A stretch of 64,000 nt of DNA from positions 1 through 64,000 of the forward strand of contig JBBHKE010001835.1 of assembly GCA_037447655.1 (NCBI GenBank). The letters run 5' to 3'. Positions within the stretch are counted from its first letter, which is position 1. The number at the start of each line of letters is the position of its first letter. The notes beneath the pieces were generated by a model, which searched no databases, had not been told where the DNA came from, and worked only from the letters and a program-made list of their open reading frames with translations. Made by a program: the position numbers and the translations under genes. Source of the stretch: Zygnema cylindricum (Eukaryota; Streptophyta; Zygnematophyceae; Zygnematales; Zygnemataceae). Below, piece by piece: positions 11,054-21,337 of the stretch.

Positions 11054-12527
11054 GACCCAAGGTTCCTCGCCATGTGGGAGAGGGGGTGGTGGGAGGCATC
11101 AGTGGATTTGCCTCCAAATTAATGTTTGGACTCAACCATCTCGTGGTGAGCAAAAGACAAAAACTATCCCATTTGTACCTGTTTTAAAACAATTATGGTT
11201 ATGTTAAGCATATCGGTTTTTTTTTTCGTTTAAGGCAACTTTTTTTATGAACAGTTTTACCAAGAAAAATTTCCCATTCGTACCCGGTTTAAGAAACTAT
11301 TATCATGAATAGTTTTGCAGAAACTTATCCCATTTGTTCCCGTTTTAAACAACTATTATTATGAATAGTTTTATAAAAGCATATCCCCTTTGTACCCGTT
11401 TTAGGCTACTATTGTTACGAATAGTTTTACCAAAGAAAAATAACCCATTTATACCATTTTTAAGGAACTATTATTATTGACAGTTTTACAAAAACTTATC
11501 CCATTTGTACCCGTTTTAAGCAACTGTTATTATGAATCCCATTTGTATCTGTTTTAAGCAACAATTATTTGAAATAGTTTTGCTAAAAAATATCCCTTTT
11601 GTTTTAAGCATCTATTATTATGAGTATTTTTACAGCCACATAAATATAGTTTTTTATTTCTACCCGTTTTTTGCATTTTGCACCCACTGGTTAGTTTTGG
11701 CAGGGAAGAGGAGGGAGGGAGGGATATGCAGAGAGAAAGAGAGGTGTATGAAAAGAGGAAAAGGAAAGGAGGCGAGAGGGAAGGGACATGGAGTTCGGGA
11801 GGGGATATTGGAGGAGATGGACGGAAGGGAAGGAGGGGAAGGAGGAAAGGAGGGAGAGAGGAAGGAGAAGAAGGGATGGAGATGCAAGGGGTAAAGAGAG
11901 GCACTTTCGAAGGAGTTTGAACCAGCAAGTAGCGAAATTGCTTATTCTGATTCTCTGGTTATTTTTTCTTTTCTTTTTCCCTTTTTTTCTGTTTTTTTTA
12001 TCCTTTTTTTTTTGTCTTTTTCAGAGTGATCCGATTGAGGGAGCCTCCAAAGATGGCGTCAGTGGACTTGTAAAAGGAATAGGAACTGGTATAGCTGGGT
12101 ATGTATCCACCCCATTTGTACCCTTTTTTGTTTTTCTACTCTGTTTTCTTTTTCTACCCCTTTTCTTGTTCTAGTGGATGCTCATATATACCCATTTATA
12201 CCTGAAAAGTTGCGCCGGCCTGGCGGTGAATACTGCTATGTATATGTATAAATAAATATATAAATAAATATATAAATAAAATTATAAATATTTATAAATA
12301 TTTATAAATATGTAAATATGTATATATGTAAATGTGTAAATATGTAAATATATAAATATATAAATATGCATGTAAATATATGAATATGTATGTAAATAAA
12401 TAAATATGTAAATATATAAATATGTAAATGTATAAATATATAAATATGTAAATATATCAATATATAAATACGTAAATATATAAATATTTTACACAAGTAT
12501 TATCCATGTAGACCATGTGAAACACAC

Positions 12528-12574
<47 letters not shown>

Positions 12575-13004
12575 TTATACATACATATGAATATATTTTT
12601 TTGAAAATGTGTGTTTCTATGAGGATTTTGTAGTATCAACCTTCTTGAACTCGACAATGGTTCAATTTTGTTTTGTTTTAGTTTGAGAATTGAGCTTTTC
12701 CTTAAAGATATTTACCGAATTTTAACTAGCATCCATGGGTTTCCTCAGACTTGAAAAGAAGAAGTGAAGAAGTATATCCCCCTTTAAACTTGTTTATATT
12801 TGGGTATTGTGAGCTTCTTTGTAGTATTCAATATGGACGGCTAGAACCGTCCCCGACATTCAATTATATAAGATTATATATTTCATATATTTGGTTTTTA
12901 TTCGATAATACAGGATAATATTTCATGTTTGATTTTAGGAATTCAATAATATCGTGTACTCTATATCGTGGATGGCTATTAGCGTTAAAAAATATATTAG
13001 CGTT

Positions 13005-13049
<45 letters not shown>

Positions 13050-16045
13050 ATATAGTTTTTCATCCTTATTTAGGTCCGAGCGACATGGACGATTCTTGAC
13101 CAATTACCAAATTAGAGTTTCAAAAAAAAATAAAAAATGGCGTTTTAAAGCTATTTCATATTCATGGGCTACAAAAAAGGTACAGAATTAATGTTAGTAA
13201 AGATAATAAAGATTCACGGTCTATTGTATGGAGACCGGACGAGATATATCGGATATGATCATATTGGATATGATATGCATCAGTACACTGCTCATCTATC
13301 AGTGTAAAGGGAAGTATTAGTTTAAATGCGGAATTAGATTGTATAATAATTTATTGTAGGGAGAAGTAGTGGCTAGTAGTGCATTGCACACTATTTTATG
13401 TTTTTAAATCGAAAAAAGCTGCGGCCAAATTAGTGTAATCGACACTAATAATGGTGGGCAGTGTTAGCTTAACTCAATACTAAACAATAATAGTAATAAT
13501 AACAATAATAATAACAATAGTAATAACAATAATAATAACAAAAATGATAACAATAATAATAACAATAATAATAACAATAATAATAACAATAATAATAACA
13601 ATAATAATAACAATAATAATAACAATAATAATAACAGTAATAATAACAACAATAATAACAATAATAATAACAACAATAATAACAATGTAAAAACAATACA
13701 AGACCTCCTCTCTCTCTCCCTCAGGGCCATCCAATACCCGGTCGAGGGAGTCGCGGTCTTTTCTAAGCAGTTGGGCGATGGTTTTCGCTACACCCCGGAT
13801 ACCATATTTGGATCCCAGGGGTTGTTAGATTCACCCCTCTCGCTTCCCAAGTTTGCACCGCCGGAGCTGGACCCGAGGATGAAGCCGGCGCATTTGGGGG
13901 AGGGGCTGGTCATGGGGTTTCGGAGGCTGGGGAACGGGGTTTACGACGGGTTTACGGGACTGGTGGTAAGAAAAGAAAAGCTTTTTTTTTTGGTTTTTGT
14001 TTTTTTTTGGTTTTTGTTTGTTTTTGGGATTTTTTTTTTGTTTTTTTTGGTTTATATGTATATACTTATTTTGTTCTATTTATATTTGTTTGTCAGACGG
14101 AGCCCATGAGGGCGGCGGCCAGCAGCCATCGAGAGAGTCAGTCACAGCAGGGATTGGCAGTCGCCAGGGGGTTCGCTAAGGGACTCACAGGGTACTTTTT
14201 CACTCCTTTTATGGACTTTTTTCTGTATTTTTTTTTGTTTTTTTTTTGCATTTTTTTTTTTGGATTTTTTTTTTTATTTTTTTTGTTTTTTTTTTTTATA
14301 GTTTTTGCATTTTGTAATTTTTGCACTTTTCCTCTCTCTCCCTCTTTCCCCCTTCAACATCTGAAAACCATTATCCTAAAATATATCCCTTTTCTAAATC
14401 TAACTTTTCTCTGTTTTTTCGGTGTGTTTTTATCTGTTTTTTTGGGGGGGTGGGGGGAGAGGGATGGCGTCCATCCCTAGGGCGGTGTGTAAGGTGAGAT
14501 ACACCACTTTCTTTAGAAGAGGGAAGAAAAAGAAGGGAGAGGGGAGGAGGGAGGGCTAGGGAGAGGCCGAGAGGAGAGGGAGAGGGAGGGAGAGGGAGAG
14601 GGAGAGAGAGGGAGAGGGAGAGGGAGAGAGAGAGGGAGAAGGGAAATCATATCATTTTAACGTGTTCCACGCTATAACAGTGTTGAGACTTTTTTTTTGG
14701 CTGAGAAAAACCTTTGTATGTGTTTCGGGTATTGAGAGTTTTAATTTTTTTAGAATGTCTTAAAGAACTCAAAAAAAAAAAAAAAACTCTTAATTTGTTC
14801 ATATTTGGTATAGTGTAATATAAATATAATATAGTATAATATAGTATGATATAGTATTGTAAAGTCAAAGAATTCTTATAAAGCCTTAGAACACTTTCCG
14901 AACATTTTTTAAAATTCACGGTTTTGTTATTTACATATTTATTGTTTTACCCCCTCTCTCTCCTCTCTCTCCTCTCCCTATCTCTTCCCCCCTCCCCTTT
15001 TTTTCTTTTAAGAGGAAAATGTTAGGCGCAAATTCAAGGTTTTGTTCTTGAGATAGTGTTAAAACTGTGAAGGCCTCTTATAAACCCTATATTTTTTTAC
15101 GAAGGCTTATATTCTTCTCTGCTTTTTCTTCTTTTCTCTTCTTTTCCTCTTCCCCTTTCCTTCTCTTCTTTTCTTCTTTTACTCTTCTTCTCTTCTCCTC
15201 TTCTCCCTTTCTTCTCTTCTCCTCTTCTCTTCTTTTCTTCTCCACTTCTCTTCTCTCCGTCTCCTTTTCTTCCTCTCTCTCTTATTTTCTTTTTTCTTCT
15301 CCTCTTCTCTTCTCTTCTGTTCTAATCTTATTCTACTTCTCCTCCTCTTCTCCACTACTTCTTTTCTCTTTTTCTCTTCTCTTCTCCTCTCCTCATTTTC
15401 CATCTCTACTTCTCCTCCCGTCTTCTTCCTCTCTTTCCCTCTTCCCCTCTTCCCCACTTCCCCTCTTTCCCTTCTTTCGCTCGTCCCCTCTTCCCCTCTT
15501 CCCCTCATTCCCTCTTTCCCTCTTCCTCTCTTCCTCTCTTCTCTTTCCCTCTTCCCCTCTCCCCTCTTCCTCTCTCCTCCTTTCCTCTTCTCCTCTCCTC
15601 TCCTCTCCTCTCCTCTCCTCTTCTCTCCTGTCCTCACCTTTCCTCACCTCTCCTCTCCTCCCCTTTCCCTCCCCCCCCTCCCTCCCCTCCCTCCCTTTCC
15701 CTCCCTCTCTCTCCCTCTCCCTCCCTCTCCCTCCAGCCCGTCGCCGGCACCTTTGACTTCGCCTCCTCGACCGTCGAGGGTCTCATGGCGACTCCCGAGG
15801 CCATTATTGCGGCCACAAAAGAGATACAGAGAGAGGGCCCCTCCATTCAGGACACCCCTACTTTTCAAAGGCTCGTTAACCTTCGCCTTCCCTCCCCGGA
15901 TAGTATTCGTCAGAGAATCCATATCATGGGGATAGGAGGGATAGGGATGGGGATGAGGTCTCAGGGGCAGATAGGGTCCGAGGTCGTGGCTCAGATCGAC
16001 GAGTTGAGGCAGAATAGTAGGAAGGAAGCGCATAGTGAGGAGTGA
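11054..16045 (+). CDS. VPS13-like C-terminal region protein (partial, six exons)
   Basis: Predicted exons are 11054-11145, 12025-12098, 13725-13965, 14097-14191, 14481-14493 and 15737-16045 (TGA). All six phases agree, giving 273 visible residues, with one base of the first codon coming from a missing upstream exon. The sequence has the Gly-rich amphipathic repeats of VPS13-type lipid-transfer proteins near their C-terminus: GEGVVGGISGFASKL, DPIEGASKDGVSGLVKGIG, then GEGLVMGFRRLGNGVYDG, GFAKGLTG and KPVAGTFDFASSTVEG. VPS13 proteins move lipids between membranes at contact sites. That role is inferred from the family, and the long chorein N-terminal part is not visible. The 5' portion either lies in the assembly gap or this is a short family member. 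The last 35 residues (MGIGGIGMGMRSQGQ to the stop) are less conserved. Confidence 0.7.
11163..11640. repeat. About 60-bp minisatellite in an intron
   Basis: The unit contains TATCCCATTTGTACCCGTTT, then AAGCAACTATTATTATGAAT and AGTTTTAC. It recurs about seven times with variation, between the exons ending at 11145 and starting at 12025. Confidence 0.8.
12236..12571. repeat. AT-rich TATAAATATGTA repeats followed by (AT)n
   Basis: Degenerate TAAATATATAAATATG units fill 12236-12490. A perfect (AT) run of about 40 bases follows at 12531-12571. It lies in the intron before the exon at 13725. Open frames on the minus strand are Ile/Tyr repeats and are not genes. Confidence 0.85.
13013..13045. repeat. 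(TG)n microsatellite
   Basis: A run of about 14 TG units, followed by TATATGTATATAG, in the intron before the exon at 13725. An AGCGTTAAAA motif near 12982 and CACGGTCTATTG near 13215 may be the remains of a CACCG-type MITE around it. Confidence 0.8.
13484..13686. repeat. (AATAATAAC)n minisatellite
   Basis: About 200 bp of AATAATAAC/AACAATAAT repeats immediately upstream of the pyrimidine tract and acceptor of the exon at 13725. Long minus-strand frames here are pure poly-Leu, (IVI)n or (YYC)n translations of the repeat. Confidence 0.9.
14481..14493 (+). other. Predicted 13-nt microexon of the VPS13-like gene
   Basis: Exon 14097-14191 ends in phase 2 (GG), but the exon at 15737 must start in phase 0 to read PVAGTFDFASS. 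The 13 bases GGCGGTGTGTAAG lie between a CATCCCTAG acceptor and a GTGAGA donor. They complete a Gly codon, add Ala-Val-Cys-Lys and restore phase 0. The joined peptide GLTG-AVCK-PVAG matches the position of the VPS13 motif that runs G-hydrophobic-x-K/R-P. The polypyrimidine tract before it is weak, so this is a prediction. Confidence 0.6.
14520..14645. repeat. Purine-rich (GGGAGA)n tract
   Basis: Almost pure GGGAGAGGGAGA sequence in the intron just downstream of the microexon. Confidence 0.8.
15105..15736. repeat. 630-bp polypyrimidine tract ending at the last acceptor
   Basis: The sequence is an almost unbroken TTCTC/CCTCT tract on the plus strand that ends in CTCCAG at 15736, the acceptor of the last VPS13-like exon. 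It is far longer than an ordinary polypyrimidine tract. The long Ser/Leu/Phe frame on this strand and the Arg/Glu/Gly frames on the other are translations of the repeat. Confidence 0.85.
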
Positions 16046-16340
16046 AGGGAGGGAGAGGGAGGGAGGGAGAGAGAGGGAGGGAGGAAGTGGGAGAGGGAGG
16101 GAAGGGAGAGGGAGAGGGAGAGAGAGATGGAGTGGGAGAGGGAATGGGAATGAGGTCACAGGCAGGGCTGGAGGTCGTGGCACAAATCTGCGAGTTAGCA
16201 AGAATTCGCATAGTTCGGAGGGAAGGGAGGGAGAGGGAGAGGGAGAGAGAGTGGGAGTGGAACAGGCTGGAGGTTGTGGCACAAAATGACGAGCTACGGC
16301 AAAATAATCGCAAAGAGTTATGTATTTTGGAATAAATCGG
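16046..16340 (+). pseudogene. Two decayed copies of the end of the last exon
   Basis: After the TGA at 16043-16045, GAGGTCGTGGCACAAATCTG (near 16170) and GAGGTTGTGGCACAAAATGA (near 16271) repeat the exon's EVVAQIDELRQ coding segment. Each copy is embedded in GGGAGA-rich DNA. Both keep LEVVAQ and an acidic-Leu residue pair, and they share one frame that ends at a TAA near 16333. That frame is not the frame of the main exon. They could be tandem-duplicated exon remnants or an alternative terminus. Confidence 0.5.
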
Positions 16341-16974
16341 AAACGGTTAAAGGAAAGATGATGGAGAGGGAGAGGTAGAGGGAGAGGGAGAGGGAAAGGG
16401 AGAGGGGAGAGGGAATGAGAGACAGAGTCGGAGAGGGAGAAGGAGAACTGAATAAAATGAGTGGGAGTGTTTTATTTGAGAAAAATGTTCATTTGTCTGG
16501 AAAGAAAAGAAAAGAAAGAGAAGAAAAGGTGTCAAATCAGGAAAGTTATGTTGAGGGGAAAGTTTTAGGTTAGGGCGTTTTTTAAAAGAGAAAGGTTTTT
16601 AGGTTTCTAGTTTTGGTTTGGGTATATAAGGCGAGCAATTTGTATTGTTGTTAGGTTGAGGAATTTTTGGGAGAGGATGAGAAATATGTAATCACAGATA
16701 TTCCTCGTTAAAAAATCCTAAAAAATCCGAAAAGACCATAAAAAACCATAAAAAACCTGGAAAACCCTGAAAAACCCTGAAAAACCTGAACGACCCTGAA
16801 AATCCCTGAAAAACCGCAGAAAAACGCTAGTGATTGATTGCACATATGTTCCTCCAACGTTTGTTACCATTGTTAGTGTTGTAGAATAGGACGAATTGTC
16901 GATAAAAGTAAAAGCTATGGAAGGGATAGGGTTTTGAGGCAAATATGAAGTAATCGTATTGTTGAGGGTAGTAG

Positions 16975-17300
16975 AGAGAGCGAGAGTGAGAGCGAGAGAG
17001 TGAGAGAGGGAGAGCGACAGAGAGAGGAAGAGAGGCAGAGAGAGGGAGGAGGTTCCATTGCTGAGGTGAAGAGAGGGAGAGGGAGAGAGGAGGTCCCGTT
17101 GATGAGAGGTAGGGAGGGAGAGAGGGAGAGAGATAGAGGTCCCATTGCTGAGGGGAAGAGAGGGAGAGAGAGGAGGTCCCATTCCTGAGAGGTAGGGAGG
17201 GAGAGAGGGAAAGAGGGAGAGAGAGCGGAGAGGGGAAAGGGAGAGGGAGAGGGGAATAGGGTGGGGGAGGTGGGGAGGGAGAAGGAGAGAGGGAGGGCTT
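16975..17300. repeat. Purine-rich minisatellite with GGTCCCATTGCTGAGG units
   Basis: Units of about 60 bp containing AGGTCCCATTGCTGAGGGGA and GGGAGAGAGAG repeat about five times between 17045 and 17200. Simple GGGAGA DNA lies on both sides. The minus-strand frame of 224 codons (16718-17392) is a Ser/Leu/Pro translation of this repeat. Confidence 0.75.
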
Positions 17301-18589
17301 GGGAACCTTCTAAAGTTGTTTAGTCTCCCTATTTGAGAAATGTTGATGGGAAATGGTCCGACCAATAATAGGAAAGTACGGAATAGAATCATTTTTTTAT
17401 CCTTTTGTATAATGAGTCACAAACATTTTTATCTCTTTTTGTAATTTTTAGTTGACCACAAAATTGAGGGTTTTCGACTTATTTTCTCTCTTTTTTTTTT
17501 TTTGTTCTTTTTTGCTTTGTTAAAATTGCCTGTTTTTCCACGATTTATGATTGTCTTTTTTTTTTTTTTTAACGGAGTTTAATTTCAAAAATGTTTTTTT
17601 TTTTTTTTCCCTTTCAAAATTAAATACGGGAAAATACTATAGATATTAATATATAAATACCCGCGGTGTTCTTTTGGAATTTATGATGGTAGACCTTTGA
17701 TCCTTAAATTCTTATCTAAACTTTGATATTTAGACTCATCAATAAGGAAATATTCAACAACAATCAGTATTATCTCCAAATAATGTTTATATATTAGTAT
17801 TTTAGTAAAAAGAGATTGGGGAGGTGAGATGGTGCCTTATGGGAAAAGTTGCAAAAGTCAAGAGTTGTATGGAGGGAGAATGAACAGTTTTTCCAATTAA
17901 TGTGAGTTTTACCAACATATTCATCTAACATATCAAATATAGAAAAAAAAGGAAAAAAGGAAAAAAAGAAAAGAAAAAGGAAAGTTGTAAAGAAAAAAAT
18001 ATATTTTTTAATTGTATTTTAGGCTCGAGGGTCAAAATTTAGGGGCGCTGAATTAATGTCGTTAATACTACAAGTCTACTACTCTAACAATTCACGGTGT
18101 CCTGCACACGGAATCGGAAAGTACAAAAAGGATAGTGCCTTAGCTCTTGTGTACTAGAACTTACGTAAACGTACATCTCCGCCAAGACGACCCAAATCGC
18201 TACCTGTTCTTTGAAGTTGTAGAATCCTATATCAACAAATATTGACAAAATCCTCATCCGATTGAAACCGTCATCGTTATTATTGTTGACAACACTAATT
18301 CGGTCGAGACTTTTTTTGGCCAAAATTGATGAAATAGAGTTAACAAAATTATTTAAGGACGTGGACTACAATCTACCACGTCTCATTGAACTAAATTAGT
18401 AAAATTAATTCCAATTTCGCATTAACACTAATAAATCATTAACGCTAATAACGATGAGCGGTGTAGTTGAAAAGCAATCAAGGGTTAGGATGATTACTCG
18501 TCAAACCGACGAGGAACCAGTAATGACTAAAGAAGTAGAAAAAGGTAAAAAGCTCATAAAAGGTAGTGTATTTTTAAGTTATTAGTAAA
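17301..18589. other. No gene recognised
   Basis: AT-rich sequence with several poly-T runs (17490-17610) and an AAAGGAAAAAAG tract near 17950. Near 18463 there is one CACCG-type TIR end (AACGCTAATAACGAT followed by GAGCGGTG), whose partner end I cannot place with confidence. No coding or RNA signal is seen. Confidence 0.5.
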
Positions 18590-19335
18590 TCAACGCCCGT
18601 TACACGGGCATGGACCGTGTCATGTTTTATCATGTCCTTTTATCATACCCGTTTATCATGCCCGTTACACGCGCATGGACCATTTACTATTTATCAAAAC
18701 GTGTAAGCACAGTACTATTGTACTATTCAAGACGTCCGTACGAACATTTGTAGACGAGACCCAAAATCACACAGCGATTGGACGGGAAATCGAGAAAAGA
18801 ATTGACGACACGAAATTGTACTTCTTGAAAAGGACGGTTATCTTCTGAACTGCCAGCATTATATAATCGGACGGCCACGAACGAAAGTTCTATAATCGGA
18901 CGGCCACGAACGAAAGGTAGGCGGCTGAAGACTCATTACAGGTGGCGGCTTTATCTCTATTCATTGACAGGATCGAGTATCGAGCATCCAAGATCTGACG
19001 GTCAAAAACGTTTGCCGAGGGGGTACTTTGAAAGTTACCCGATCGGTGAGGTCGGCCGAGGGACAATGTTAACCGTTTGCTGACGTCAAATCAATGCCCG
19101 TTACACGGGCATGGACGGTATCCTGTTTATCGTGCCCGTTGATCGTGCCCGTTACACGCACATGGACCGTGTCCCGTTTATTAAAACGTTTAAGTACTAA
19201 TGTACTATTCTAGACGTCCGTACGGACATTAAGACGCGACCCAAAACAACACAACGATTGACGCAAAATCTTTAAACAAATGAACGGCACAAAATCGTAC
19301 TTCTTGAAACGGACGGCTAACATTTTGAAGTTACC
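18590..19335. repeat. Tandem duplication, period about 490 bp
   Basis: CGCCCGTTACACGGGCATGG at 18592 recurs as TGCCCGTTACACGGGCATGG at 19087. Each copy is followed by a second CCCGTTACACGCRCATGGAC, then GACGTCCGTACG, ACCCAAAA and TCGTACTTCTTGAAA-type sequence in the same order. The second copy is shorter and runs up to the MITE at 19368. Both contain a short palindrome (CCCGTTACACGGG). No coding potential is seen. Confidence 0.7.
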
Positions 19336-19367
19336 AGTTTGGTGGCGTTGGCCGAGGGACTATGCTA

Positions 19368-19898
19368 CACCGCGAATCGTTATTAGTGTCAAGGTCTCTT
19401 AAAATTTTGATTTTTTTCCTCAAATACGATACATGATTTTAATTTTTCCTTGACGTTAATTAAGGTACCGTACAAAATAGCGTAAAGCCTAAAAGTACAC
19501 TAATATTTAAATAGTGTGGTGTACGGTCGATGTCAGACCGTACATAACTGTACCTTTTCAAGTGAAAATTTACAAAAAAAATGAATTAAATCAGACGCGC
19601 ACGCATAGGAGCGTGCGCTAAAAAAAAGCGTGATTAGTCTGACACGTAAATTAGTATAGCATGTACGGATATTTTAGATTCGTGACGGCGTACGATTTCC
19701 AATATTTTGTACGGATACATATATTAATGTATAAAATCGTACGGCGATTTTTCCATTTTTGTTGTTCCCAAATTAGCATAAACGCCGAAATTAGAATACA
19801 CCTTTTTTTTGAAAAAATTTAAATTCTTAATTAGCATCAATTACGGTAAATTTTCTTCAACACTATTCAAACTTTGACACTAATAACGATTCGCGGTG
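19368..19898. mobile_element. MITE with perfect CACCG TIRs, 531 bp
   Basis: The first 25 bases, CACCGCGAATCGTTATTAGT and GTCAA, are the exact inverse complement of the last 25. TA flanks both ends. The interior GTGTACGGTCGATGTCAGAC matches the element at 5429-5958. It encodes no transposase. The perfect TIR suggests it is one of the younger copies. Confidence 0.8.
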
Positions 19899-20453
19899 TA
19901 CCCGATCGCTGACATAAGCCGAGGGACAACGTTACCCGTTTGCTGACGTCACCTAAGGGACACACCGTTTACGGACCCACACAAACTAAAAGTCAGCCAA
20001 CTTAAAAGTTTTCAAACGGACGACCAAAGGTCTATAATTTGTATAAAGATTATAGAGCTTTTACTTTTTAGTACTGAATGCATGAGGGTTAAATTGTCAT
20101 AGCCCTTAAAGTACCAGAACGTAACAAACATCTGCGCCAATACGAATCCAAATTGCATGATCTAGGTAGCTAATCGGAACCACCTATTGCAAAGAAATGG
20201 ACATATCAGATGATGACTGATCAAACCGAAACCAAAACAAATACCATAGTATAAGGGTGACGTTCTATCACACGTTTCTGTAATCATACGTCCAACTCTA
20301 CTAACAGGGTTAATTTAGTCGATGTTCCATCACGAAGAGTTTGTAAACCACGTGTTCTTAATTGACTGGCCCCACGAAAGCTACGATCCGATATTGAATA
20401 TCCTTATGATTTTTAACACCGACAAAGTTTACATCAAATCTTTACTTGCGTAA
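19899..20453. other. No gene recognised
   Basis: Mixed-composition sequence between the MITE and the 5' LTR of element A. I see no repeat structure or coding signal. A fragment GCCGAGGGACAACGTTA near 19918 repeats the GCCGAGGGACAATGTTA seen at 19055. Confidence 0.4.
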
Positions 20454-21337
20454 AGTTGAAAAGAGGTTATTAATCGTTCACTTATCTATTTTAGTTAGAC
20501 TCAAAGAGAGAGAGAGAGGACCAAAGACACACCATGGATGCCGCCTTCTTCAAAAAGTGGTAAACTGAAGTAGAGGGCATTTTACCAAAACTCTACCCTG
20601 GCAAGATTCAAACTTGCAACCTGCAGATCCGTAATAGCCTAACGCCTTAAAATTACGTGGTAGATGAAATGGCGTAAGGTTTCAATCGTACTTATATATT
20701 GACACGTCGGCTAATTCATACCAAATTCATGAAGAGACGCATGTGGAACAATTCATGCACGAATGTGAATCCGAACCATGTAAATTTATTTAATCAGATG
20801 GCCGTCGTTGCAGCCGCCACCGCGAATGAGCTTTTAGCGGCCCTTGGAGATTGCATCACACAATGCCACGAGGCGCCACACTAATGGATACCAGGGAAGA
20901 TCGGAGGAGGAACAATGGCTTCTGATTTGACAAGCGTCACCTTAAAGGCTATGTCGTACAATGGTTGTACAATAAGTACTTCAGCCAATGTACCTGCTTG
21001 TACTATACAGTGTTCCTATTGGACTAGGCTTTAGTAGTAGGTAGACGTAAGTAGGCAGATCACGATTTAGTGAAATTTAGGTACCTCTCTTTAAGAGAGC
21101 TTCTAAATATAAAGGTCATCTTTGACCAGCCAAAACTTACTACTCAGGGGAGCAAATTCAATGATTCTTTTTGCAATTGACTCAATGGAGTCTTTTTCTC
21201 ACAAAGGTGAAGGTGGTCATAGTATTTATGTGCCTAGGCGGCACTTATTCAGTGGGAAAGTAGAAGGGGCAAATATTATCCTACAGGCTTTACATAGGCT
21301 GCTCATTGTGTGGGATAATAAAGACTATAAAATTGCA
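20454..21337 (+). repeat. 5' LTR of element A
   Basis: It matches 25737-26626 over its length: GAAAAGAGGTTATTAATCG at the start, AGAGAGAGAGAGGACCAAAG, the CCTGGCAAGATT segment, and AAAATTGCA at the end. The same LTR family appears at 31649-31720, 32478-32600, 35769-36491, 37378-37845 plus 44031-44677, 48989-49898, 52551-53596 and 59177-60462. Confidence 0.85.
20592..20664 (-). other. Antisense tRNA-like sequence in A-family LTR
   Basis: On the strand opposite to the element, a T-arm with a 5-bp stem (GCAAG / CTTGC) around the loop TTTGAAT is preceded by a D-arm-like TTAAGGCGTTAGGCTA. The 3' LTR copy (25877-25947, minus strand) has GGTTAAGGAGTTAGGC and GCAGG-ATTAAAT-CTTGC. The T-arm loop also persists in the inverted LTRs near 36265, 53358 and 60225. 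It may be a tRNA pseudogene captured by the LTR. No intact acceptor stem is evident. Confidence 0.4.

Noticed and set aside
13464-13734. Long minus-strand frames of poly-Leu, (IVI)n and (YYC)n
   Set aside because: All three are readings of the same AATAATAAC minisatellite. No non-repeat sequence supports a protein.
15067-15756. 229-codon plus-strand frame and 152-codon minus-strand Arg/Glu frame
   Set aside because: They follow the polypyrimidine tract. Composition is dictated by TTCTC/CCTCT repeats, with no domain.
7923-16045. A single FAS1-VPS13 fusion gene
   Set aside because: The parts are separated by an assembly gap, one is secreted and the other belongs to a cytosolic family. Nothing shows a splice between them.
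16718-17392. 224-codon minus-strand Ser/Leu/Pro frame
   Set aside because: It covers GGGAGA minisatellite units and simple GAAAAACCCT repeats, with no conserved motif.
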